Positions 14,566 to 22,142 of a stretch of 44,383 nt of DNA are shown in pieces. Source of the stretch: an uncultured Oscillospiraceae bacterium (GTDB lineage: Bacteria > Bacillota > Clostridia > Oscillospirales > Oscillospiraceae). Both the position numbers and the translations under genes were made by a program. Below the pieces are notes generated by a model, which saw only the letters and a list, made by a program, of their open reading frames with translations, was not told the origin of the DNA and ran no database searches. The DNA is taken from the NCBI GenBank assembly GCA_947625355.1, contig CANQOA010000015.1, positions 1 to 44,383 of the forward strand. The letters run 5' to 3'. Within the stretch, counting starts at the first letter, position 1. The number at the start of each line of letters is the position of its first letter.

Positions 14566-15204
14566 ATGCAAAATCTGGGGAAAAAGAGAGCGCCCACGCC
14601 CGGGCGGATTGCCCTTTGGGCGGCGACGGCGGCCCTGGCGGCGGTCACGGTGGCGTGCACGGTGCTGGACGGCGGCGCCCGTCCCATGGAGACGGCGCCT
14701 GTGGACGCCGCGCTGGGCGCGGACCAGCGGGGCCTGGACCTGAATGCCGCCACAGTGGAGGAGCTGGACGAACTGCCCGGCATCGGTCCGGCGCTGGCGG
14801 AGCGGATCGTGGCCTGGCGGGAGGAAAACGGGCCCTTTGCCGGGCCGGAGGACATACAGGCCGTGTCGGGCATCGGCCCGGCCACGGCGGAGGCCATAGC
14901 GCCGTATATCGAGTGGGGATGGGGAGCGAGGCATGAAGATACTGGTGGTGGACGACGAAGAGCTGCTGGTCAAGGGGATCAAGTTCAACCTGGAGAACGA
15001 GGGCTACGAGGTGGATGTGTGCTACGACGGCCAGACCGCCGTGGACATGGCCCAGACCGGCGGCTACAGTCTGATCCTGCTGGACCTGATGATGCCGAAG
15101 CTGGACGGCCTGGCCGCCTGCATGAAGATCCGGGAGTTCTCCACGGTGCCGGTCATCATGCTCACGGCCAAGAGCGAGGACACCGACAAGCTCATCGGCT
15201 TTGA
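14566..15204 (+). CDS. ComEA-like helix-hairpin-helix protein with frame irregularity at its 3' end
   Basis: ComEA-type proteins bind DNA through two helix-hairpin-helix motifs. Residues 10-35 form a membrane anchor; LNAATVEELDELPGIGPALA and the second GIGPAT repeat form the HhH domain (residues ~58-120), matching ComEA in order and spacing. The recognisable protein ends near residue 121 (IAPYIEW, about 14928), but the frame continues 272 bases into the next gene with no similarity and stops at 15204. One extra base in the G-rich run 14911-14928 would end it at TGA 14934-14936, overlapping the next ATG as ATGA. No clear ribosome-binding site precedes the ATG. A domestic DNA-binding role is likelier than proven competence. 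Confidence 0.7.
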   Translation: MQNLGKKRAPTPGRIALWAATAALAAVTVACTVLDGGARPMETAPVDAALGADQRGLDLNAATVEELDELPGIGPALAERIVAWREENGPFAGPEDIQAVSGIGPATAEAIAPYIEWGWGARHEDTGGGRRRAAGQGDQVQPGERGLRGGCVLRRPDRRGHGPDRRLQSDPAGPDDAEAGRPGRLHEDPGVLHGAGHHAHGQERGHRQAHRL

Positions 15205-15613
15205 GTACGGCGCGGACGATTACATCACCAAGCCCTTCAACATCCTGGAGCTGAAGGCCCGCATCCGGGCGCTGCTGCGCCGGGCCAACCTCCAGAGCGG
15301 CCAGGAGCCGGGGGACCGGATCACCCGCGGGCCCGTCACCCTTGACCGCTCCCGGCGGTCTGTGCTGGTGGACGGCCGGCCGGTGGAGCTGACGGTGAAG
15401 GAGTTCGACCTGGTGGAGCTGCTGATGCGCACGCCGGGGAAGGTATACTCCCGGGAGAACCTGCTGGACCTGATATGGGGCTACGACTATCAGGGCGACA
15501 TCCGGACGGTGGACGTGCATGTGCGTCGTCTGCGGGAGAAGCTGGAGCGCAACCCGGCGAAGCCGGCTTGCATCATCACCAAGTGGGGCGTGGGGTACTA
15601 TTTCAAGGAGTGA
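14933..15613 (+). CDS. OmpR/PhoB-type response regulator
   Basis: A 226-residue two-component regulator. Receiver domain 1-120 with acidic Asp7-Asp8, phospho-acceptor Asp51 (LILLDLMMP) and the conserved Lys in YITKPF; winged-helix DNA-binding domain ~130-226 with LTVKEFDLVELLM and DIRTVDVHVRRLREKL. It starts at the ATG overlapping the position where the ComEA frame should end, with GGGGAG upstream. Its partner kinase follows at once. The targets are unknown; the GerMN lipoprotein in the same run of genes suggests an envelope or sporulation link. Confidence 0.95.
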   Translation: MKILVVDDEELLVKGIKFNLENEGYEVDVCYDGQTAVDMAQTGGYSLILLDLMMPKLDGLAACMKIREFSTVPVIMLTAKSEDTDKLIGFEYGADDYITKPFNILELKARIRALLRRANLQSGQEPGDRITRGPVTLDRSRRSVLVDGRPVELTVKEFDLVELLMRTPGKVYSRENLLDLIWGYDYQGDIRTVDVHVRRLREKLERNPAKPACIITKWGVGYYFKE

Positions 15614-17102
15614 CAGAAAACAGAAAAAGCGGGAAAAGCGCGCGGAGAAGAAGGCGCGGCGGGCGCGAAAACAGCCGGCCAGGCGCGGGCTGTCGGTGCG
15701 CACGAAGCTGGCCGCGGCGTTCTCGCTGTTCACGGCGGGGCTGCTGCTGTTTTTGAACATCTATCCCATCCGCGCGTGCCAGGATATGGTGTTCACCGTC
15801 AAGCAGAGCGCCTTGCTGTCCCAGAGCGCGGCGGTCTCCGGGACCCTGGCGTCCCTGGAGACACTGACGGAGGAGACGGTGGCCCAGGCCATGGCGGGGC
15901 TGGACACGGCCCCGGTGACCCGGATGCTGGTCGCCGACCGGGACGGGCGCATCCTCTATGACACGGACCGCGCCGACAGTGCCGTCGGCCGCTATGGCCT
16001 GCTGACGGAGCTGGCCGGCGCGCTGGAGGGGCGGGCCCGGTTCACCTGCGCCTATTCCGCCGACGAGGGGGCCTTTATCAGCCGGGCCGCCGCGCCGGTC
16101 CTGACCGGGGGGACCGTGGCGGGCGCGGTGTTCCTCTACGATCAGGACGCCGCCCAGGGGAGGCTCGTCGAGGGCCTGCGGCGGGACCTGGCCAACGCCT
16201 CGGCGATCTTCGGCGGCGCGGGACTGGTGATCATCGTGCTGCTTTCCACCACCCTGACCCGGCGCATCAAGCGGCTCACCACCGCCATGGGCGTGGTCCG
16301 GCGGGGGGACTACAGCTACCGCATCCCCGTGCGGGGCCGGGACGAGCTGGCCCGGCTGAGCTCGGAGTTCAACGTGCTCACCGGCCGCCTGGAGAGCACC
16401 GAGGAGGCCCGGCGCCGGTTCGTGTCCGACGCCTCCCATGAGCTGCGCACGCCCCTGGCCGCCATCCGGCTGCTGTCGGACAGCATCGCCCAGGCGGACA
16501 ATATGGACCCCGGCACCATGCGGGAATTCTCCCACGACATCGCCGTGGAGGCTGACCGGCTCCAGCGCATCACGGAAAAGCTCATGAGCCTGTCGAAGCT
16601 GGACTCCGGTACCACGGACCGCCCGCGGGAGCCGGTGGATCTGAAGATCGTGACGGAGCGGACGCTCCATCTGCTGGAGCCGCTGGCGGCGGCCCAGCAG
16701 GTCACCATCGCCACCGACTTGGACGAGGGGTGCATCGTGGAGGCGGCGGCGGACGACTTGTACCAGATCGTGTTCAACCTGACGGAGAACGGTTTGAAAT
16801 ACAATGTCCCCGGCGGCCGGGTGGAGCTGCGGCTGCGGGCGGAGTCCGGCGCCGTGGTGCTCACCGTCGCGGACACGGGCATCGGCATCCCGGAGGCGGA
16901 TCTGAGCCACATCTTCGACCGGTTCTACCGGGTGGATAAGGCCCGGTCCCGGGCCTCCGGCGGCAGCGGCCTCGGGCTGGCCATCGTCCATGACGCGGTG
17001 GCGGCCAACGGCGGTACCGTCTGGGCCGCCCATCGGGCCCAGGGGGGCACAGTGTTCACCGTCACGTTCCGCCTGTGGAAGAAAAAGAGGGGGCGGCGAT
17101 GA
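15519..17102 (+). CDS. Sensor histidine kinase, start uncertain
   Basis: Membrane kinase partner of the preceding regulator. Order: a basic N-terminal stretch, first transmembrane span (FSLFTAGLLLFLNI), an extracellular sensor region of ~130 residues, a second span (GGAGLVIIVLLSTTL), HAMP linker, HisKA with SHELRTPLAAIRLL (His codon at 16437), and HATPase with the N box NLTENGLKYN and G boxes DTGIGIPEA and GGSGLGLAIV. The only in-frame ATG ahead of the first span is at 15519, 95 bases inside the regulator gene; in-frame GTG 15696 starts at VRTKLAAAF. GTG 15610, overlapping the regulator stop, would be natural but is out of frame by one base. Confidence 0.85.
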   Translation: MCVVCGRSWSATRRSRLASSPSGAWGTISRSDRKQKKREKRAEKKARRARKQPARRGLSVRTKLAAAFSLFTAGLLLFLNIYPIRACQDMVFTVKQSALLSQSAAVSGTLASLETLTEETVAQAMAGLDTAPVTRMLVADRDGRILYDTDRADSAVGRYGLLTELAGALEGRARFTCAYSADEGAFISRAAAPVLTGGTVAGAVFLYDQDAAQGRLVEGLRRDLANASAIFGGAGLVIIVLLSTTLTRRIKRLTTAMGVVRRGDYSYRIPVRGRDELARLSSEFNVLTGRLESTEEARRRFVSDASHELRTPLAAIRLLSDSIAQADNMDPGTMREFSHDIAVEADRLQRITEKLMSLSKLDSGTTDRPREPVDLKIVTERTLHLLEPLAAAQQVTIATDLDEGCIVEAAADDLYQIVFNLTENGLKYNVPGGRVELRLRAESGAVVLTVADTGIGIPEADLSHIFDRFYRVDKARSRASGGSGLGLAIVHDAVAANGGTVWAAHRAQGGTVFTVTFRLWKKKRGRR

Positions 17103-17722
17103 AAAAGCGCGTTTTTATCCTGGCCCTGATCCTGGCTCTGCTGCTGGGAGGCTGCTCCTGGAGCGCCCGGATCCCCCATATCCGGCTCCCGGAGATCGAT
17201 CTGCCGGAGATCCACTGGCCGCAGCTGCCCTTCGAGCTGCCGTGGCGGCGGGACGAGGCCGCGGACGGCGGGACGGTATCCGTCTGCCGGCTGGTGGCGC
17301 CGGACGCGGACACGGGGGAGCGGACCAGCGCCACCGGCGCGCTGACCGGCTGGGAGAGCTGCCCTTTGCCGGAGGGAGCCGACCCGGTGGAGACGGCCAT
17401 CGGGCTTTTCGCCGGGCCCAGCGGCGAGCGCGGGCTGGTCTGCGCCCTGCCGGAGGGCGTGCAGGTGGAGTCCTGGTCCCTCGAGGACGGCGCCGTCACG
17501 CTGGAGCTGTCGGAGGGGTATCTCTCCCTGCCGGGCATGGAGCGGACCGCCGCCGCCTTCTGCGCGGCGCTGACCCTGTGCCGGCTGGACGGGGTGGACC
17601 GCGTCGACATCGCCGCCGGCGGCGAGACGGTGTTTTCCGGCCTGACGCCGGATGACGCGCTGCTCCAGGCCGCCGCGCCGGCTTCCCCCGTCCCGCGGCA
17701 GACGCGGGAGCCCACCATATGA
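17099..17722 (+). CDS. GerMN-domain lipoprotein
   Basis: A 207-residue lipoprotein. The lipobox LLGGC places the lipidated Cys at residue 19, so it is anchored on the outer face of the membrane. After a proline-rich spacer (residues 25-50), the GerMN-like domain covers ~75-190 (DPVETAIGLFAGPS, VTLELSEGYLSLPG). This domain occurs in spore germination and sporulation lipoproteins such as GerM. Its ATG overlaps the kinase stop as ATGA, so it is translationally coupled to the two-component system. An upstream in-frame ATG at 17075 is less likely because it would put extra residues before the signal. Confidence 0.85.
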   Translation: MKKRVFILALILALLLGGCSWSARIPHIRLPEIDLPEIHWPQLPFELPWRRDEAADGGTVSVCRLVAPDADTGERTSATGALTGWESCPLPEGADPVETAIGLFAGPSGERGLVCALPEGVQVESWSLEDGAVTLELSEGYLSLPGMERTAAAFCAALTLCRLDGVDRVDIAAGGETVFSGLTPDDALLQAAAPASPVPRQTREPTI

Positions 17723-17738
17723 ACATCGGGAGGAAACG

Positions 17739-18719
17739 ATGAAACAGCTGGATACATTCGCGCGGATACCGCTGGCTGTCCTGCCCACACCGGTGCAGCG
17801 GCTGGAGAACATCAGCCGCATGCTGCGCACGAACGTGTGGATCAAGCGGGACGATATGACCGGCATCGGGCTGGGCGGCAACAAGGTCCGCAAGCTGGAA
17901 TTTCTGCTGGCCGAGGCCCGGGCCCAGGGCGCGGAGGTGGTGTTCACCACCGGCGGGGCCCAGTCCAACCACGCCATGCTGACGGCGGCCTGCGCCAGGA
18001 AGCTGGGCATGACGCCCATCCTGATCCTGAAAAAGCGGGGCGTCACGGCCTGCCGGGGCAACCTGCTGCTGGAGCGGCTGATGGGCGTGGACGTGCGGTT
18101 CGTGGACACGGACGACTATCAGGACATCTACGACGAGATGGACCGGGTGGGCCAGGCCCTGGGCCGGCCCTACTATAAGATCCCCTGCGGCGGCTCCAAC
18201 GCCGTGGGCGCGCTGGGCTATGTGGCCTGCGCCAAGGAGATCGCCGACGCCGGCATGCCCTTTTCCCATCTCGTCTGCGCTGTCGGCAGCGGCGGGACCC
18301 ACGCCGGCCTGGCCCTGGGGGCGAAGCTCTATCTGCCCCATACCAGGGTCATCGGCATGATGGTAGACACGGACCCCTTCGAGACGATCGTCCCGGACCT
18401 CATGGGCCAGGCGGCGGCGCTGCTGGAGACGGACGCGGACCTGGGCCCCGGCGATGTCTGTCTGCGGGACGTGTGCGGCCCGGGCTACGCCATCCCCTCG
18501 GAGGAGGGCATGGCCGCGGTGCGCCTGATGGCGGAGCAGGAGGGCCTGTTCCTGGACCCGGTGTACACCGGCAAGGCCTTTGCGGGCCTGCTGGCCATGG
18601 CCGCCGAGGGGGCATTTGCGCCGGAGGATGACGTGCTGTTCCTCTTCTCCGGCGGCGCGGGCGGCATCTTCGCCGGGGAACTTTTCGCCGACGGCGGTAC
18701 TGCCCGGGCAGACGCTTGA
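17739..18719 (+). CDS. D-cysteine desulfhydrase / ACC deaminase family PLP enzyme
   Basis: PLP-dependent lyase of 326 residues. The family cleaves D-cysteine to pyruvate, ammonia and sulfide, or deaminates 1-aminocyclopropane-1-carboxylate; D-cysteine desulfhydrase is favoured but not certain. The Schiff-base lysine is Lys49 in GGNKVRK; the substrate-binding stretch is TTGGAQSNHA, and the phosphate-binding glycine loop GSGGTHAG appears near residue 187. The start at 17739 has GGGAGGAAA 5-8 bases upstream; the longer frame from 17652 overlaps the GerMN gene and is rejected. It sits 16 bases after that gene and may share its transcript. Confidence 0.9.
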   Translation: MKQLDTFARIPLAVLPTPVQRLENISRMLRTNVWIKRDDMTGIGLGGNKVRKLEFLLAEARAQGAEVVFTTGGAQSNHAMLTAACARKLGMTPILILKKRGVTACRGNLLLERLMGVDVRFVDTDDYQDIYDEMDRVGQALGRPYYKIPCGGSNAVGALGYVACAKEIADAGMPFSHLVCAVGSGGTHAGLALGAKLYLPHTRVIGMMVDTDPFETIVPDLMGQAAALLETDADLGPGDVCLRDVCGPGYAIPSEEGMAAVRLMAEQEGLFLDPVYTGKAFAGLLAMAAEGAFAPEDDVLFLFSGGAGGIFAGELFADGGTARADA

Positions 18720-18745
18720 CTTATGGTTCCATGATGTAATAAAAT
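18716..18745 (+). promoter_or_regulatory. Promoter of the M24 peptidase gene
   Basis: TTGACT (18716-18721, overlapping the upstream stop codon), 18 bases, TAAAAT (18740-18745). It is followed by an A-rich leader with a tandem AAAATAAATG-like repeat (18741-18768). Confidence 0.6.
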
Positions 18746-18791
18746 AAATGAAAAATAAATGAAAAATGCGATTGTTAAGGAGACAGTTTCC

Positions 18792-19850
18792 ATGTCACAC
18801 GTAAAGCAAATACAGCAGGCCCTGGGCCAGCTCCCCGTCCTGGTCATGACGGACGCGGTCAGCATCCGCTATGCCTGCCAGTTCCACATCGACGACGGCG
18901 CCGCCGTCATCTCCCATGACAAGGCCTGGGTCATCACCGACTCCCGCTATGTGGAGGCCGCCCAGGCGGCCATCCGGGACATGGAGGTGCTGTGCACCTC
19001 CCGCGGTCACGGCGTGGACGCCATCCTGGGGGAGATCTTCGCGGCCGAGGGCTTCGACAAGGCCGGCGCCGATCCCACCCGCTTCAGCCACAGTCAGTGG
19101 CAGTGGCTGGAAAAGGCGGTGGGCGTGCCCCTGGTGGAGGACCGGACCACTCTCTATACCCTCCGGGCCAGCAAGGACCGGGGCGAGGTGGACTGCATCG
19201 TGAAGGCCCAGCGCATCGCGGAGCGTGCCTTTGACGACATCCTGGGCATCATCCGCCCCGGCCTGACGGAGAAGGAGATCACCGCGGAGCTGGTGTACCG
19301 GATGTACAAATACGGCGGCGAGGGGAACTCCTTCGATCCCATCGTGGTCACCGGCCCCAAGAGCTCCATGCCCCACGGCGTGCCCGGCGACAATGTGGTC
19401 AAGGCCGGGGACTTCGTCACCATGGACTTCGGCACGCTGTATAACGGCTACTGCTCCGACATGACCCGCACTGTGGCGGTGGGCCATGCCACCGACGAGA
19501 TGCGCCAGGTCTACGACGTGGTCCTGCGGGCCCAGCTGGCGGGCATCGAGGCCGCCGGCAGGCCGGGCATACCCGGCAAGGAGATCCACAACGCCGCCGC
19601 CAAGGTGATCGCCGACGCGGGCTACGGCGAGTATTTCGGCCACGGCTTCGGCCATGGCCTGGGCCTGGAGATCCACGAGACCCCCGGCGCCAACGGGGAC
19701 AAGCCCCTGCCGGAGGGCGCGGTCATCTCCGCCGAGCCCGGCATCTACCTGCCCGGCCGGTTCGGTGTGCGCATCGAGGACATGCTCTGGCTCCACGACG
19801 GCGTGGCCGAGGACCTGACGAAAGCCCCGAAACAGCTGATCATTCTGTGA
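18792..19850 (+). CDS. Xaa-Pro aminopeptidase (M24 family)
   Basis: Metallopeptidase removing N-terminal residues before proline. It has 352 residues: an N-terminal creatinase-like domain (1-120) and a pita-bread catalytic domain. All five metal ligands are visible: Asp in MDFGTLYNGY, Asp in CSDMTRTV, His in GHGFGHGLGLEIHE, Glu in SAEPGIYLP and Glu in RIEDM. The start at 18792 is preferred over 18759 because TAAGGAG lies 9 bases upstream. It precedes efp, a common gene order in Firmicutes, and may aid recycling of proline peptides. Confidence 0.95.
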   Translation: MSHVKQIQQALGQLPVLVMTDAVSIRYACQFHIDDGAAVISHDKAWVITDSRYVEAAQAAIRDMEVLCTSRGHGVDAILGEIFAAEGFDKAGADPTRFSHSQWQWLEKAVGVPLVEDRTTLYTLRASKDRGEVDCIVKAQRIAERAFDDILGIIRPGLTEKEITAELVYRMYKYGGEGNSFDPIVVTGPKSSMPHGVPGDNVVKAGDFVTMDFGTLYNGYCSDMTRTVAVGHATDEMRQVYDVVLRAQLAGIEAAGRPGIPGKEIHNAAAKVIADAGYGEYFGHGFGHGLGLEIHETPGANGDKPLPEGAVISAEPGIYLPGRFGVRIEDMLWLHDGVAEDLTKAPKQLIIL

Positions 19851-19866
19851 TCGCGTTACATTGGGG

Positions 19867-19895
19867 TTGTCAAACTGGAAAAAATATAGTAAAAT
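19867..19895 (+). promoter_or_regulatory. Promoter of efp
   Basis: TTGTCA (19867-19872), 17 bases, TAAAAT (19890-19895). It gives efp its own start in addition to any read-through from the peptidase gene. Confidence 0.65.
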
Positions 19896-19934
19896 AAATC
19901 GCTTGAATAAAACACTCATACGGAGGATGCTCAT

Positions 19935-20498
19935 ATGATTTCTGCAGGCGAATTTCGCAACGGCGTGACCTTTGAGATGGACGGACAGGTGATGCAGGTC
20001 ATCGAGTTCCAGCACGTGAAGCCCGGCAAGGGCTCCCCCTTCGTCCGCACCAAGATGAAGAACGTCATCACCGGCGCGGTGGTGGAGACCTCCTTCAACC
20101 CCACGGCTAAGTTCGAGAACGCTTACGTGGAGCGCAAGAACATGGAGTACAGCTATGCCGACGGCGACATCTACTACTTCATGGACGGTGAGACCTACGA
20201 GCTGATCCCCATCGACAAGTCGAAGCTCTCCGACGGCTTCCGCTTCGTCAAGGAGAACGAGGTCTGCACCATCAGCTCCTACAAGGGCGTGGTCTTTTCC
20301 GTGGAGGCGCCCAACTTCGTGACCCTGACCATCACCGAGACCGACCCCGGCTTTGCCGGCAACACCGCCACCAACGCCACCAAGCCCGCCACCCTGGAGA
20401 CCGGCGCCGAGATCAAGGTCCCCCTGTTCATCGAGCCGGGCGAGCGCATCGAGATCGATACCCGCACCGGGGAGTACCTGGGCCGGGCCAAGGGATGA
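19935..20498 (+). CDS. efp: Translation elongation factor P
   Basis: Rescues ribosomes stalled at polyproline stretches by binding between the P and E sites. It has 187 residues, the usual length, with three beta-barrel domains: domain I with the loop [12 protein letters not shown], whose tip lysine is the site modified in many species, and domain III ending [19 protein letters not shown]. No dedicated modification enzyme is nearby. It is followed 31 bases on by the CD1247-type gene. The two secreted proteins in this window carry long Pro-rich linkers, the kind of sequence EF-P helps translate. Confidence 0.98.
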   Translation: MISAGEFRNGVTFEMDGQVMQVIEFQHVKPGKGSPFVRTKMKNVITGAVVETSFNPTAKFENAYVERKNMEYSYADGDIYYFMDGETYELIPIDKSKLSDGFRFVKENEVCTISSYKGVVFSVEAPNFVTLTITETDPGFAGNTATNATKPATLETGAEIKVPLFIEPGERIEIDTRTGEYLGRAKG

Positions 20499-20529
20499 GC
20501 GGAGCATCGCGTAAAGGAGGCCTTTTACC

Positions 20530-20979
20530 ATGACCACAGCCGAAAAAGTCGCGTACTTGAAGGGCCTGGCCGAGGGCTATGGCATCGCCGCCGACCAGAA
20601 GGAGGGAAAGCTCCTGGCCACCATCCTGGACATTTTGGAGGACCTCGCTCTGGACCAGGAGGACCTGAGCGGCTCTGTCGCCGAGCTGGAGGAGGGCCTG
20701 GACGCCGTCAGCGACGATCTGGAGGACGTGGAGGAGATCCTGTTCGGCGATGTCGATGAGTCCGATGAGGACGACGACGAGTCCGACGAGGACGACGACG
20801 CCGAGATCGACAGCTGGGATGGGGAGACGGTATTCTATGAGTGCCAGTGCCCCGCCTGCGGCGAGACCGTCACCTTCGACGAGAGCGTGCTGGCTCAGGG
20901 CGGCATCCAATGCCCCGCCTGCGGCGAGCAGCTGGAGTTCGACACGGAGGAGAATGATCCGGAGGCTCCGGAGGAATAA
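20530..20979 (+). CDS. CD1247-type zinc-ribbon protein
   Basis: A 149-residue protein of the family annotated after C. difficile CD1247, typically encoded near efp in Clostridia; function unknown. Residues 1-70 are helical and acidic (EKVAYLKGLAEGYGIAADQK), followed by an Asp/Glu-rich stretch (~75-100). A C-terminal zinc ribbon has two knuckles, CQCPACG and CPACG. It starts after AAAGGAGG and ends before a strong terminator, so it is probably cotranscribed with efp. A nucleic-acid or ribosome-related role is only a guess from the ribbon and neighbour. Confidence 0.85.
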   Translation: MTTAEKVAYLKGLAEGYGIAADQKEGKLLATILDILEDLALDQEDLSGSVAELEEGLDAVSDDLEDVEEILFGDVDESDEDDDESDEDDDAEIDSWDGETVFYECQCPACGETVTFDESVLAQGGIQCPACGEQLEFDTEENDPEAPEE

Positions 20980-20991
20980 CTTGAAACAGCA

Positions 20992-21023
20992 GAAAGGGCC
21001 AGCGTTCGCTCTGGCCTTTTTCT
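20992..21023 (+). terminator. Intrinsic terminator after the efp unit
   Basis: Stem AAAGGGCCAG..CG / C.CTGGCCTTTTT closed by a TTCG tetraloop and followed by T5. Confidence 0.9.
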
Positions 21024-21057
21024 GTTATTTCGCGGTGGATCGAAAGGGGAAGGCGGC

Positions 21058-22020
21058 ATGAAGCCGGAAAAGAAAGGAAAGCCAAAGGCGAAAAAGCTCA
21101 TGGCCGTGGTGCTGGTCATAGTCCTGGTGCTGGGCTGCTGCGCCGGGTTCGGCGCGCTGAAGGTCTGGCGGACCGCCCAGCGGCTGTATGTCGGGCTGGT
21201 GGAGCACATTCAGGAAGAGTCCGAGGACATCTCCCGGACGATCGCCGCCGACTGGGGCGGCATGGTGGGAGAGCAGCGGCATTATACCCTGGACCACGCC
21301 TGGACCGAGTCCTCCGGCGGGCTCATCGCCCACGCCATGGGCGGCATCGACGGGTCCGACTACACCAACTCCCCGGAGGCGTTCCAGGCCAACTATGCCC
21401 TGGGACACCGGGTCTTTGAAGTGGACTTCGACGTCTCCGAGGAATACTACCTCATCGCCTCCCACGACGTCTGGCGCTGGCGGGAGCGGACCGGGGCGGA
21501 GGGGGACTATACCGCGGAGAACTTCCTCGCCTCCAAGGTGGACGGGAAGTATACCACGATGGACTATCGGGATGTGATCGACCTGATGGCCGAGCACCCG
21601 GACATCTATATCGTCACCGACACCAAATATTATGACAAGACCACCGTCACCCTCCAGTTCACCCAGCTGGTGCGCTATGCCCAGCAGACGGCCCCGGAGG
21701 TCCTGGACCGGCTGGTGCCCCAGATCTACAAGACCGAGATGCTGGACTGGGTCATGGATGTGTATCCCTTCCGGTCGGTGATCTATACGCTGTACGATAC
21801 CACCTGGACGCCCCGGAGCGTGGTGGATTTCTGCCGGCAGCGGGGCGTGGATTTCGTCACCGTCCCGGCGGAGGAGCTGACGGAGGATATCGCCGGTTTG
21901 TGGCATGAGTCCGGCCTCACCATCGGCGTGCACACCGTCAACGACGAGGCCCAGGCCGACGCCCTGCGCAAGCTGGGCGCGGACGTCGTCTATACCGACT
22001 TTTTGGCCCCCGCCCCTTGA
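21058..22020 (+). CDS. Glycerophosphodiester phosphodiesterase-like membrane protein
   Basis: A 320-residue protein with a cytoplasmic basic start (MKPEKKGKPKAKK), one N-terminal transmembrane anchor (15-35) and an external domain related to GDPD/PI-PLC TIM barrels. LIAHAMGGIDGSDYTNSPEA followed by VFEVDFDVSEEYYLIASHD parallels the catalytic HRG..NT..E and DxH regions of GDPDs, but with Ala replacing Arg after the first His. DIYIVTDTKY and GVHTVNDEAQADAL match later strands. It likely cleaves glycerophosphodiesters or a related headgroup outside the cell; the exact substrate is open. GGGGAAGG precedes the ATG, and it is a single-gene unit. Confidence 0.8.
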   Translation: MKPEKKGKPKAKKLMAVVLVIVLVLGCCAGFGALKVWRTAQRLYVGLVEHIQEESEDISRTIAADWGGMVGEQRHYTLDHAWTESSGGLIAHAMGGIDGSDYTNSPEAFQANYALGHRVFEVDFDVSEEYYLIASHDVWRWRERTGAEGDYTAENFLASKVDGKYTTMDYRDVIDLMAEHPDIYIVTDTKYYDKTTVTLQFTQLVRYAQQTAPEVLDRLVPQIYKTEMLDWVMDVYPFRSVIYTLYDTTWTPRSVVDFCRQRGVDFVTVPAEELTEDIAGLWHESGLTIGVHTVNDEAQADALRKLGADVVYTDFLAPAP

Positions 22021-22040
22021 GGGCGGCGGGCGACGCGAAA

Positions 22041-22075
22041 GGGAGACGCCCCATCTGCGGGGCGTCTCCCTTTTT
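22041..22075 (+). terminator. Intrinsic terminator after the GDPD-like gene
   Basis: A 12-bp stem GGGAGACGCCCC / GGGGCGTCTCCC with a 6-base loop followed by TTTTT. Confidence 0.92.
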
Positions 22076-22079
22076 GCGG

Positions 22080-22110
22080 CAAAACACAGGCCCCGTCCGC
22101 AGACGGGGCC
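22080..22110 (-). terminator. Intrinsic terminator after the GHMP kinase gene
   Basis: A 9-bp stem GGCCCCGTC / GACGGGGCC (loop of 4) followed on the minus strand by TGTGTTTTG. It is back to back with the terminator of the convergent GDPD-like gene. Confidence 0.75.
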
Positions 22111-22142
22111 GTGGGCTGTTCATGAATATGGCGTATGAGCGC

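Noticed and set aside
18795-20537. 580-codon minus-strand frame over the M24 peptidase and efp
   Set aside because: Antisense to two highly conserved genes; no domain or start signal.
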